From positions 1 to 12,288 of the forward strand of contig DMHJ01000205.1 in NCBI GenBank assembly GCA_003449495.1: 12,288 nucleotides of DNA. Direction: 5' to 3'. This document shows positions 6,632-12,288 of the stretch, piece by piece. Under the pieces are notes generated by a model, which worked only from the letters and a program-made list of their open reading frames with translations, had not been told where the DNA came from and did not search any database. Each line of letters begins with the position of its first letter. Within the stretch, counting starts at the first letter, position 1. This stretch comes from Clostridiales bacterium UBA8153. GTDB lineage: Bacteria > Bacillota > Sulfobacillia > UBA8153. The position numbers were made by a program, and so were the translations under genes.

Positions 6632-8227
6632 GTGTATACGCCATCGATGCTCGAGTCCATGGCCAAGGTGTCTGCCAACCGGTCACACCGGCTACAGGAG
6701 AAGCACCCGCGCTTGGCCCCGGCCGAAAAAGACTCCCTGCTCCGGGCTTTCCATCCGGACTTTCGCGCCGATACCCAACGCCCGGTGCAAGTGGGCCCCA
6801 ACGCCGGCGACCGCATGCCCCACGAGCTGGTCGACCTGTTGGAGGCTAGCAGTGCCGTCGACCCGGAAGTGCCGTTGCCCTCGCCCAGCTGCCACGTGGA
6901 TGTGCTCATCATCGGCGGGGGAGGGGCGGGCGCCGCCGCCGCCCTCACCGCCCAGGAGCTGGGTGCCCGGGTGCTCTTGGTCACCAAGCTCCGGCTGGGG
7001 GATGCCAACACGGTGATGGCCCAGGGGGGCATCCAGGCCGCCAGCAAGGCCAACGACTCACCCGCCATCCACTACCTGGACGTTTTTGGGGGCGGCGGCT
7101 TCGTCAACAAGCCGGAATTGGTGCAGGCCCTCACGCAAGATGCCCCCCTCTGCCTGCAGTGGCTGGAGGATTTGGGCTGCATGTTCTCTAAGGAGCGTGA
7201 CGGCACCCTCCTCTCCATCCACGGCGGCGGCACTTCCCGCAAGCGCATGCATTTTGCCCGGGACTACACCGGCGCCGAGATCATGCGCACCCTGCGGGAT
7301 GAGCTGTTGAACCAAAAGGTACCCTACATCGAGTTTTGCCCGGCGCTGGAGCTACTCTTGGACGAGAAGGGCCGCTGCGGCGGGGCGGTGCTGCAGAACT
7401 TCGAGACCGGCCGGCCCATGGTGGTGCAGGCGCAGGCCACCATCCTGGCCACCGGCGGTTTCGGCCGGCTGCACGTGTCGGGGTTTCCCACCACCAACCA
7501 TTACGGGGCCACCGCCGACGGCCTGGTCATGGCCTACCGGGCGGGCGCCCGCCTGGTGGCCATGGACGCCACCCAGTTCCACCCCACCGGGGTGGCCCAC
7601 CCCGAGCAGATGCTGGGGCAGCTGGTCACCGAGAAGGTGCGGAGCATCGGGGCCCAGCTGGTCAATGTCGAAGGGGAGCAGTTCGTATTCCCCTTGGAGA
7701 CGCGGGATGCGGTTTCCGCCGCCATCATCCGGGAGTGCACAGAGCGGGGCCGGGGCGCGGTAACCCCCACCGGCCAGGCCGGGGTATGGCTGGACAGTCC
7801 CATGATCGAGCTCATCCAAGGGGCAGGGACCATCCGCCGGGAGTTACCGGCCATGTGGCGCCAGTATGACCGCTTCGGCATCGACATGACCAAGGAGCCC
7901 ATCCTGATCTACCCCACGCTCCACTACCAGAACGGCGGCATCGACATTGACGAGCACGGCCGCTCCATCCAAGTTCCCGGCCTGTACGTGGCGGGCGAGG
8001 CGGCCGGAGGCATTCACGGCCGCAACCGGCTCATGGGCAACAGCCTCCTGGATATCCTGGTCTTCGGCCGCCGGGCCGGGCGGCATGCCGCCCAACACGC
8101 CGTGACGGCAGAGCCGGGCGCGCTTTCCTTGGCGCATGTAGCGCGATGCAACCGGGAGGTGGCCGCCGCGGGATTGGGTCAGACCAAAGCCCCCATACTC
8201 TTGCCCGACTACGTGGGACGAAGCTAG
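6632..8227 (+). CDS. Fumarate reductase / succinate dehydrogenase-like flavoprotein (soluble, TfrA-like)
   Basis: A 531-residue flavoprotein of the FrdA/SdhA/NadB superfamily. The FAD Rossmann motif is IIGGGGAGAAAA (93-104). The site of covalent FAD attachment in SdhA (HTVAAQGG) reads NTVMAQGG, so N126 replaces the His and FAD should be non-covalent. Substrate residues known from FrdA/SdhA are kept: H317 in TQFHPTG, R358 in TRDAVS, H431 in LHYQNGG and R466 in GRNRLMGNSLLD. This supports reduction of fumarate or a similar enoate, or the reverse. About 88 residues precede the FAD domain, and only about 50 follow the VFGR motif (477-480), where SdhA has a longer helical domain. No membrane-anchor gene follows, so it should be soluble. 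The GTG at 6632 has GAGGAGG 8 bases upstream, overlapping the preceding stop. L-aspartate oxidase is an alternative, but the Fe-S partner next door argues against it. Confidence 0.88.
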   Translation: MYTPSMLESMAKVSANRSHRLQEKHPRLAPAEKDSLLRAFHPDFRADTQRPVQVGPNAGDRMPHELVDLLEASSAVDPEVPLPSPSCHVDVLIIGGGGAGAAAALTAQELGARVLLVTKLRLGDANTVMAQGGIQAASKANDSPAIHYLDVFGGGGFVNKPELVQALTQDAPLCLQWLEDLGCMFSKERDGTLLSIHGGGTSRKRMHFARDYTGAEIMRTLRDELLNQKVPYIEFCPALELLLDEKGRCGGAVLQNFETGRPMVVQAQATILATGGFGRLHVSGFPTTNHYGATADGLVMAYRAGARLVAMDATQFHPTGVAHPEQMLGQLVTEKVRSIGAQLVNVEGEQFVFPLETRDAVSAAIIRECTERGRGAVTPTGQAGVWLDSPMIELIQGAGTIRRELPAMWRQYDRFGIDMTKEPILIYPTLHYQNGGIDIDEHGRSIQVPGLYVAGEAAGGIHGRNRLMGNSLLDILVFGRRAGRHAAQHAVTAEPGALSLAHVARCNREVAAAGLGQTKAPILLPDYVGRS

Positions 8228-8253
8228 CGCAGACACAGCGTGGTCTAGGGGGC

Positions 8254-8289
8254 CCTCCCGCCGTCCCGGCTTTCCCGGCCAACGGGAGG
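8254..8289 (+). terminator. Possible weak operon-end hairpin without a U-tract
   Basis: A 7-bp inverted repeat (CCTCCCG at 8254-8260, CGGGAGG at 8283-8289) starts 26 bases after the flavoprotein stop. It encloses a smaller CCGG/CCGG hairpin (8266-8278). The place is right for a transcription terminator, but the following bases (CGTCTTAACC) lack a run of T. It would be a poor intrinsic terminator and may simply be a 3'-end stabilising hairpin. Confidence 0.25.
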
Positions 8290-8330
8290 CGTCTTAACCG
8301 GAAACCCGGTGGGAGACCGGCGGAATGGAA

Positions 8331-8374
8331 GGCGGTCAGGTGTAAAGACTAAGCGTGACCGCCGGTTACACCTG
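8331..8374 (+). promoter_or_regulatory. Two interleaved inverted repeats (pseudoknot-like or alternative hairpins)
   Basis: GGCGGTCA (8331-8338) is the exact reverse complement of TGACCGCC (8356-8363). CAGGTGTAA (8337-8345) is the exact reverse complement of TTACACCTG (8366-8374). The pairs are interleaved, so an RNA could form either hairpin, or both partly as an H-type pseudoknot with 8339-8345 pairing 8366-8372. The connecting loops (0, 10 and 2 nt) are tight for a full pseudoknot, which favours mutually exclusive hairpins. It lies about 230 bases before the ATPase start. I do not recognise it as a known riboswitch class. Confidence 0.4.
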
Positions 8375-8487
8375 CCGGGTGCAGCCGGGGCCGGTCAGGA
8401 ACGGCAGCAATGGACATCCGCCGGCTGGGCGCCGGCGCCATATCCCCACTCCCGCAGGATTGGGCTCGATACCGGGCCTCCCGGATC

Positions 8488-8509
8488 TTGACCTGCCCGG
8501 GCGGGTCAA
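8488..8509. promoter_or_regulatory. 22-bp near-perfect palindrome, possible operator
   Basis: The arms TTGACC (8488-8493) and GGTCAA (8504-8509) flank a core centred on CCCGGG. Ten of eleven position pairs are complementary; only the seventh is T:G. Such symmetry is typical of a dimeric regulator site, and it lies about 90 bases before the ATPase start. TTGACC also resembles a -35 box, but the sequence 17 bases on (CTAGCC) is a poor -10. It could equally be an RNA hairpin. No regulator gene is nearby to pair with it. Confidence 0.35.
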
Positions 8510-8532
8510 CCTAGCCAGAAGGGAGCGGAGAT

Positions 8533-8590
8533 CTGGTGCCGGGGAGGCCGACCGGACTGCGCGAGACAGCCGGCCCCACCGGTGCACCAG
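8533..8590 (+). promoter_or_regulatory. Long imperfect hairpin just upstream of the ATPase start
   Basis: CTGGTG (8533-8538) pairs with CACCAG (8585-8590). CCGG (8539-8542) pairs with CCGG (8579-8582), and GG (8543-8544) with CC (8576-8577). GGCCG (8546-8550) pairs with CGGCC (8571-8575). That is about 17 base pairs with small bulges and a 20-nt loop. It ends 10 bases before the likely TTG start. The only weak ribosome-binding match (AGG at 8589-8591) touches the stem, so the hairpin could limit translation. There is no T-run, so it is not an intrinsic terminator. Confidence 0.35.
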
Positions 8591-8600
8591 GCCATAGACT

Positions 8601-11279
8601 TTGCAGAGTCGACCCTATTACCGTTGGCCGGTCCAGGAGACCATGCAGCACCTGGGGACTTCGGAAACCGGCCTCACCCACGCCGAGGCCGCCCATCATT
8701 TGCAGCTGTTCGGCCCCAACCGCCTGGCAGAGGAAACCCGGACGCCGGTTTGGCGCCTGCTTATGGAGCAGTTCAAGAGCTTCCTCATCATCATACTGGT
8801 GGTAGCCTCCGTCATCTCGTTAGCCATTGGCAAAACCACCGAGAGCCTGGCCATTATCGTCATCGTCGTCATCGCCGGCGTACTGGGCTTCGCCCAGGAG
8901 TACCGCGCCGAACAGGCCCTGGCCGCCCTTAACCGGCTGGCGGCCCTGCAGGCCCGGGTGGTCAGGGAGGGAGCCGAGCATGACGTCCCGGTGGAAGAAC
9001 TGGTGCCGGGCGACCTCATCCTGCTGGTGGCGGGCAACAAGGTCCCGGCCGATGCCCGGTTGGTACAAGCTTTCGACCTGAGGATCGAAGAGGCGGTGCT
9101 CACCGGTGAGTCGGCGCCGGTGGATAAGGTAGAGGACCTCCCTCCCGGAGATGACGACCTTCCCATCGGCGACCAGAAGAACATGGTATTTATGGGGACC
9201 ATCGTCACCTACGGGCGGGCCCGGGCCGTGGTGACTTCAACCGGGATGGACACCGAATTCGGCCGCATCGCCGGGATGCTCAGCAGCGTCCAGCAGGATA
9301 AGACCCCCTTGCAACACAGCGTGGATGGCACCGCCCGTTCCCTTGGTTTGGTGGCGCTTTTCCTGGCCGGCTTTGTGGGTGTGCTGGCAGTGTGGCGAGG
9401 ACACCCGCTGGTGGAGGTGTTCACCTGGTCGACGGCCCTGGCCGTGGCCATGGTGCCCGAAGCCTTGCCCGCCGTGATCACGGTGACGCTGGCCCTGGGA
9501 GCTCACCGCCTGGCCCAACGTCACGCCCTGGTCAGGAGATTGCAGGCCGTGGAGACGCTGGGGTCCACTTCGGTAATCTGCACGGACAAGACCGGCACTT
9601 TGACTGAAGACCGCATGACCGTCAAGTCGATCTGGATTAGCTCCGGCCGGCTTGAGGTGGAAGGAGCTGGTCTGGAACCCGAGGGTGGGTTCCTGCTCAA
9701 CGGTGAACGCGTGCCCGTATCCCCGGAAACCGGCCTGCTGCTGACCGCCGGTGCCCTGTGCAACGATGGCGTGTATCACCGGACCGGGGACAGCTGGACG
9801 GCCTCCGGCGATGCCACCGACATTGCCCTCCTGGTGCTGGCGGCTAAAGGCGGTATGGACGCCAGGGACCTGGCCACCGGACAACCGCGCACCGACGAGA
9901 TCCCCTTCTCCTCTGAGCGCAAGCGCATGACCACCATCCACCGCACTCCCGATGGACTCACGGCTTATTCCAAGGGCGCCGTCGAGGTGATCCTGGCAAG
10001 TTCCGCTTTCATGCACCGCCGGGGTGCCGACATCCCCCTGGAGCCCGCAGAGAGGACGGCCATCCTGGAAACGGCCGACGCCATGGCCGAAGCAGCCATG
10101 CGGGTGCTGGGCATCTCGTACAAGCCCCTGGGGAATTCCGCCGGTTCCGCCGAGGAGGGCATGGTGTTCGTAGGTATGGTGGGCATGATCGATCCTCCGC
10201 GCCGCGGGGTCAAGGAAGCCATCGCCAGCTGCCGGGCGGCAGGCATCCAGGTGGTAATGATCACCGGCGACCACCGCCGTACGGCTACGGCCATCGCCGA
10301 TCAGCTGGGCCTGTCCGGAGGCCGGGTCGTCACCGGCCCGGAGCTGGACGCCATGGATCAAACAGCTCTGGTGAGCGAGTGCGCGACCATCGGGGTCTAT
10401 GCCCGGGTGTCACCCACCCATAAACTCCGGATTGTCCAGGCATTGCAGCAAAGAAACCGCATCGTGGCCATGACCGGGGACGGGGTTAACGATGCTCCCG
10501 CCCTGAAACAAGCGGACATCGGCATCGCCATGGGTATCACCGGCACCGATGCAAGCAAAGAAGTATCGGATATGGTGCTGACCGATGATAACTTCGTTTC
10601 CATGGTGGCGGCGGTCAAAGAAGGACGCACCATTTTCGCCAATATCAGGAGGTTCCTCACATACCTTCTGTCGGACAACGCCGGGGCGGTCATGGCCTAC
10701 CTTGCCGCCATCCTGGCCGGGTATCCCATGCCCATCACACCACTGCAGATCCTCTTTATCAACTTGATCATGGATGGCCCCAACGCCATTTCCCTGGGGC
10801 TGGAACCTCACGAGCCGGGCACCATGGACCGGCCGCCTCGCCCTCCCCGGGCCCCCATCATTGATGGAACGTCCTTACGGTACATTTTCACCGTAGGCCC
10901 GCTCCTTGCCGCGGTCACCCTCGGCATATTCGTGCTTGCGCTCCCCCGGGGGGAGCAATATGCCGTGACCGTGTTCTTCACTTCCATGATCGCGGCTCGC
11001 CTGTTCAACGCCTTCAACTGCCGCAGCGCCGTCTACCCCTTGCTCAAGCTGGGGCCGTGGGCCAACCGCTGGCTACTTTTGTCTTTTGCCGGGTCATTAG
11101 CCCTGCTGATGCCCATCATCTACCTCCCCGCACTGCAGCCGGTGTTCAGCGTCGTACCCCTCAGACCCGCCGATTGGCTGTGGCCGCTGGCAGCGGGCTT
11201 GACCGTGCTTTTCACTGTGGAAGTGTTGAAATACGCCGGCTTGGCCCGGAAGAATGGGCCGGGGCGGCCTACGACTTAA
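8601..11279 (+). CDS. P-type cation-transporting ATPase, P2A class (SPCA/PMR1-like Ca2+/Mn2+ pump)
   Basis: This 892-residue membrane pump uses ATP to move divalent cations, probably exporting Ca2+ or Mn2+. Motifs in order: N-terminal cation-ATPase domain with GLTHAEA and GPN (24-40); TM1-2 (about 60-97); actuator LTGES (167-171); TM3-4 with VPEALP (285-290); phosphorylation site D329 in DKTGTLT; KGA (458-460); TGDHRRTA (555-562); TGDGVNDAP (625-633); then six C-terminal helices. TM4 E287 and TM6 N721/D725 match SERCA ion site II. Site I looks degraded: SERCA TM5 Glu771 aligns with A696. TM6 NLIMDGP and the later LFNAFNCRS resemble SPCA/PMR1, which carries one ion. Start choice: an in-frame stop at 8595-8597 makes TTG 8601 the earliest start. 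It keeps YYRWPVQETMQHLG, which aligns with the family N-terminus. The ATG at 8643 would lose that part and has its GGAG only 3 bases away. Ion specificity is not proven. Confidence 0.9.
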   Translation: MQSRPYYRWPVQETMQHLGTSETGLTHAEAAHHLQLFGPNRLAEETRTPVWRLLMEQFKSFLIIILVVASVISLAIGKTTESLAIIVIVVIAGVLGFAQEYRAEQALAALNRLAALQARVVREGAEHDVPVEELVPGDLILLVAGNKVPADARLVQAFDLRIEEAVLTGESAPVDKVEDLPPGDDDLPIGDQKNMVFMGTIVTYGRARAVVTSTGMDTEFGRIAGMLSSVQQDKTPLQHSVDGTARSLGLVALFLAGFVGVLAVWRGHPLVEVFTWSTALAVAMVPEALPAVITVTLALGAHRLAQRHALVRRLQAVETLGSTSVICTDKTGTLTEDRMTVKSIWISSGRLEVEGAGLEPEGGFLLNGERVPVSPETGLLLTAGALCNDGVYHRTGDSWTASGDATDIALLVLAAKGGMDARDLATGQPRTDEIPFSSERKRMTTIHRTPDGLTAYSKGAVEVILASSAFMHRRGADIPLEPAERTAILETADAMAEAAMRVLGISYKPLGNSAGSAEEGMVFVGMVGMIDPPRRGVKEAIASCRAAGIQVVMITGDHRRTATAIADQLGLSGGRVVTGPELDAMDQTALVSECATIGVYARVSPTHKLRIVQALQQRNRIVAMTGDGVNDAPALKQADIGIAMGITGTDASKEVSDMVLTDDNFVSMVAAVKEGRTIFANIRRFLTYLLSDNAGAVMAYLAAILAGYPMPITPLQILFINLIMDGPNAISLGLEPHEPGTMDRPPRPPRAPIIDGTSLRYIFTVGPLLAAVTLGIFVLALPRGEQYAVTVFFTSMIAARLFNAFNCRSAVYPLLKLGPWANRWLLLSFAGSLALLMPIIYLPALQPVFSVVPLRPADWLWPLAAGLTVLFTVEVLKYAGLARKNGPGRPTT

Positions 11280-11539
11280 GGCCGCCCGGCGACTGGGAGG
11301 CGTGACCGCTAGCTTGGGTTCGACCGGCTCACCCGCTCCCCAGGATGCCGGGTTCCCCCGCCCGGTGTCTGTCCCGCTCGGGACCAGCCCGGCCGGCAAC
11401 TGTTCGGGCTGCCGCCGATCTGGCCGCGAGACGTGAAGGAAGGTCCGGCCCATCTCACCGTGATGCGGCCCAATGGGGGACTGGACTCGTCGCGCTCTGA
11501 GTGATACCGTTGCAGCATAAACGCGGAACTGCGAGCTAA

Positions 11540-11752
11540 GGACGCCTGGTCACCCCGGCGGAGATCGACCGCATCCGGCAGTGGCTCGCCCGCCACCGGG
11601 ATGGGGGCCGCAGCCGGCTCTCCCTGGAGCTGTGCCGCCCCTGGGATGGGCAGGCCGCCAACGGCTGGCCGCAGGCTATGGCCTGTCGTTCCCTATTGCG
11701 CAGGCTCGACCAGCGCGGGCCGATCGAGCGGCCACCGCCTCGATCTCACCCC
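11540..11752 (+). pseudogene. Remnant of a DUF4338 (DruA-like) protein N-terminal domain
   Basis: Read in one frame, 11546-11743 gives about 66 residues with the look of the N-terminal domain of DUF4338/DruA-like proteins, which occur alone, in Druantia defence loci and beside or fused to IS4-type transposases. The signs are a TPAEIDRIRQWL opening helix, then RLSLELCRPWD, then AANG, MACRSLLRRLDQRG and finally PPPR. There is no proper start: TAA stands at 11537-11539 and only CTG follows. Bases before it, read in another frame, may carry the missing first residues (E-L-R), which suggests a frameshift. After PPPR the likeness stops, although the family continues for 200 or more residues. So this is a truncated, probably dead relic of a mobile or defence gene. 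The family call rests on remembered family patterns. Confidence 0.6.
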
Positions 11753-11926
11753 GGTTGGGTCTTGAGTTGCACCCGGGCGACGGCGGAGGTGGGGCACCGC
11801 CAGCACCCCTACACTGCGGGGAGGAGGAATTCCAGGGGGCAGAAGAAGCTGGCTGCTGGTTCTTACCGGGACGGGCCGATCAGATACGCCCGGCCTTCTC
11901 CGGCGAAACGCCCGTCAGGGCCCGGT

Positions 11927-11946
11927 GCGGTCCGAACCCGGACCGC
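11927..11946. repeat. Short perfect hairpin, 8-bp stem with AACC loop
   Basis: GCGGTCCG (11927-11934) and CGGACCGC (11939-11946) are perfect reverse complements around a 4-base loop. It lies about 90 bases before the methyltransferase start. No T-run follows on either strand, so it is unlikely to be an intrinsic terminator. Its function is unknown, and in DNA this GC-rich chance formation is possible. Confidence 0.3.
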
Positions 11947-12033
11947 CAGGCCGGTCGTAGCGAAGCGGGCACCCTGCGCGACCTTCAGCCGGCCGAGGTT
12001 GGAGCGCGACCGCCCGGGCGAGGAGATGACGGC

Positions 12034-12288
12034 ATGACGAATGGTTACTGGAGAAGCTACAATGAGTTAGCCTGGACCGAGCCGGTGGTTTCACCACCCG
12101 AGGACTGCCGGGAGGAAGCCGGAGCATACTGCCGGGTGATCCGGGAGAACGCCCGGCTGCCGGTGAAAACCATGCTGCACCTGGCCTGCGGCGCGGGCAT
12201 CCTGGACTATACGTTCAAGACTTGCTTTGAAGTCACCGGCGTGGACATAAGTCCCGGCATGTTGGAAGTGGCCAGGACACTCAACCCG
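12034..12288 (+). CDS. Class I SAM-dependent methyltransferase, 3'-truncated by window edge
   Basis: The first 85 residues of a methyltransferase are seen. After an N-terminal segment with YWRSYNELAWTE (5-16) comes SAM-binding motif I, LHLACGAG (48-55). Motif II follows, VTGVDIS (67-73) with the acidic residue that contacts the SAM ribose, then GMLEVAR. This is the usual start of the Rossmann-like class I fold. The substrate cannot be told. The ATG at 12034 has AGGAG (12021-12025) 8 bases upstream and sits just before conserved sequence. Another ATG at 12025 runs into a stop after three codons. The gene has no supported neighbour upstream within the window, and I see no clear promoter. Confidence 0.85.
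   Translation, partial: MTNGYWRSYNELAWTEPVVSPPEDCREEAGAYCRVIRENARLPVKTMLHLACGAGILDYTFKTCFEVTGVDISPGMLEVARTLNP

Larger units (their letters stand above)
8228..8600. other. Intergenic region, 373 bp, no supported gene, rich in inverted repeats
   Basis: No frame in this stretch resembles a known protein, and short open frames on both strands are arginine/proline-rich translations of GC-rich DNA. It separates the Hdr/Flx operon from the cation ATPase gene. Apart from the repeats listed separately, there is a short hairpin CCGGG-CCT-CCCGG at 8472-8484 and an accgg/ccggt hairpin at 8297-8310. The octamer cggtcagg occurs twice (8333-8340 and 8392-8399). No convincing sigma-70 promoter is visible. 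The length and folding potential fit a structured 5' leader for the ATPase gene, which is inference only. Confidence 0.6.
11280..12033. other. Intergenic region, 754 bp, mostly decayed sequence
   Basis: No intact gene is supported here. The first 260 bases hold short hairpins (CCGGG/CCCGG at 11348-11365; CAGCCCG/CGGGCTG at 11385-11391 and 11405-11411) without T-runs, so no clear terminator for the ATPase gene is seen. From about 11540 to 11752 there is a recognisable protein-domain remnant, listed separately. The same frame stays open to 12037, but the residues after 11752 are low-complexity and Arg/Pro-rich, with no family likeness. The rest is GC-rich and unrecognised. Confidence 0.6.

Noticed and set aside
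6632..8227. L-aspartate oxidase (NadB) as the identity of the flavoprotein
   Set aside because: NadB acts without an Fe-S partner and sits with nadA/nadC; here an FrdB-like gene is directly upstream and Hdr/Flx genes precede it.
8392..8412. GGTCAGG followed by GGCAGCA resembles the SRP RNA (4.5S) tip
   Set aside because: The core GGAA-loop stem between the two halves is missing (only AAC separates them), and flanking pairing is not SRP-like.
8281..8420. Possible group II intron or decayed retroelement, suggested by the folded GC-rich sequence
   Set aside because: No domain V sequence, no reverse transcriptase fragment and no intron ends could be identified.
9237..10361. Minus-strand open frame of 374 codons inside the ATPase gene
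   Set aside because: Antisense to conserved ATPase motifs; Gly/His/Gln-rich translation typical of a shadow frame.
11316..11325. GGGTTCGACC resembles a tRNA/tmRNA T-loop
   Set aside because: The T-stem does not pair around it and no acceptor or anticodon arm is found.
11678..12037. A full 119-residue gene starting at ATG 11678
   Set aside because: The start lies inside the DUF4338-like domain, and the C-terminal two thirds are low-complexity Arg/Pro-rich sequence; better read as a relic.

Overview
The window is high in G+C and shows an anaerobic lifestyle. Starts are often GTG or TTG, Shine-Dalgarno sites are strong, and genes overlap by 4-10 bases. Gene content (bacterial HdrA/HdrB, an MvhD/FlxD protein, a flavin/NAD reductase partner and many ferredoxin-type cysteine motifs) fits an anaerobic, possibly thermophilic Firmicute of the Moorella / Desulfotomaculum / Ammonifex kind, or another sulfate-reducing or acetogenic bacterium. 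The exact genus cannot be told from the sequence.

Bases 1-8227 are one tightly packed plus-strand operon of eight genes. It is cut at its 5' end inside hdrB. The order is hdrB (partial), hdrA, flxD (mvhD-like), flxC, flxB, flxA, then a small [2Fe-2S] plus two [4Fe-4S] protein and a fumarate-reductase-like flavoprotein. The first six match the known HdrABC-FlxABCD module. In that module FlxA oxidises or reduces NAD(H), FlxB/C/D carry electrons to HdrA, and the HdrA flavin is thought to split them between ferredoxin and a disulfide reduced at HdrB. The last two genes look like the catalytic pair of a soluble fumarate (or other enoate) reductase related to thiol:fumarate reductase. Their position suggests that the electron-bifurcating module is coupled to fumarate/succinate or a similar substrate. 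This coupling is the most interesting inference in the window.

Bases 8228-8600 hold no gene I can support. They do hold several inverted repeats: two interleaved ones that could form a pseudoknot or alternate hairpins, a 22-bp near-perfect palindrome, and a long imperfect hairpin ending just before the next start. Bases 8601-11279 encode a P-type cation ATPase of the P2A class with features of the secretory-pathway (SPCA/PMR1) Ca2+/Mn2+ branch.

Bases 11280-12033 are mostly non-coding or decayed. They contain a recognisable remnant of the N-terminal domain of a DUF4338 (DruA-like, often transposase-associated) protein. From 12034 to the window end is the start of a class I SAM-dependent methyltransferase, cut by the window edge. 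I saw no rRNA, tRNA, CRISPR array or complete insertion sequence.
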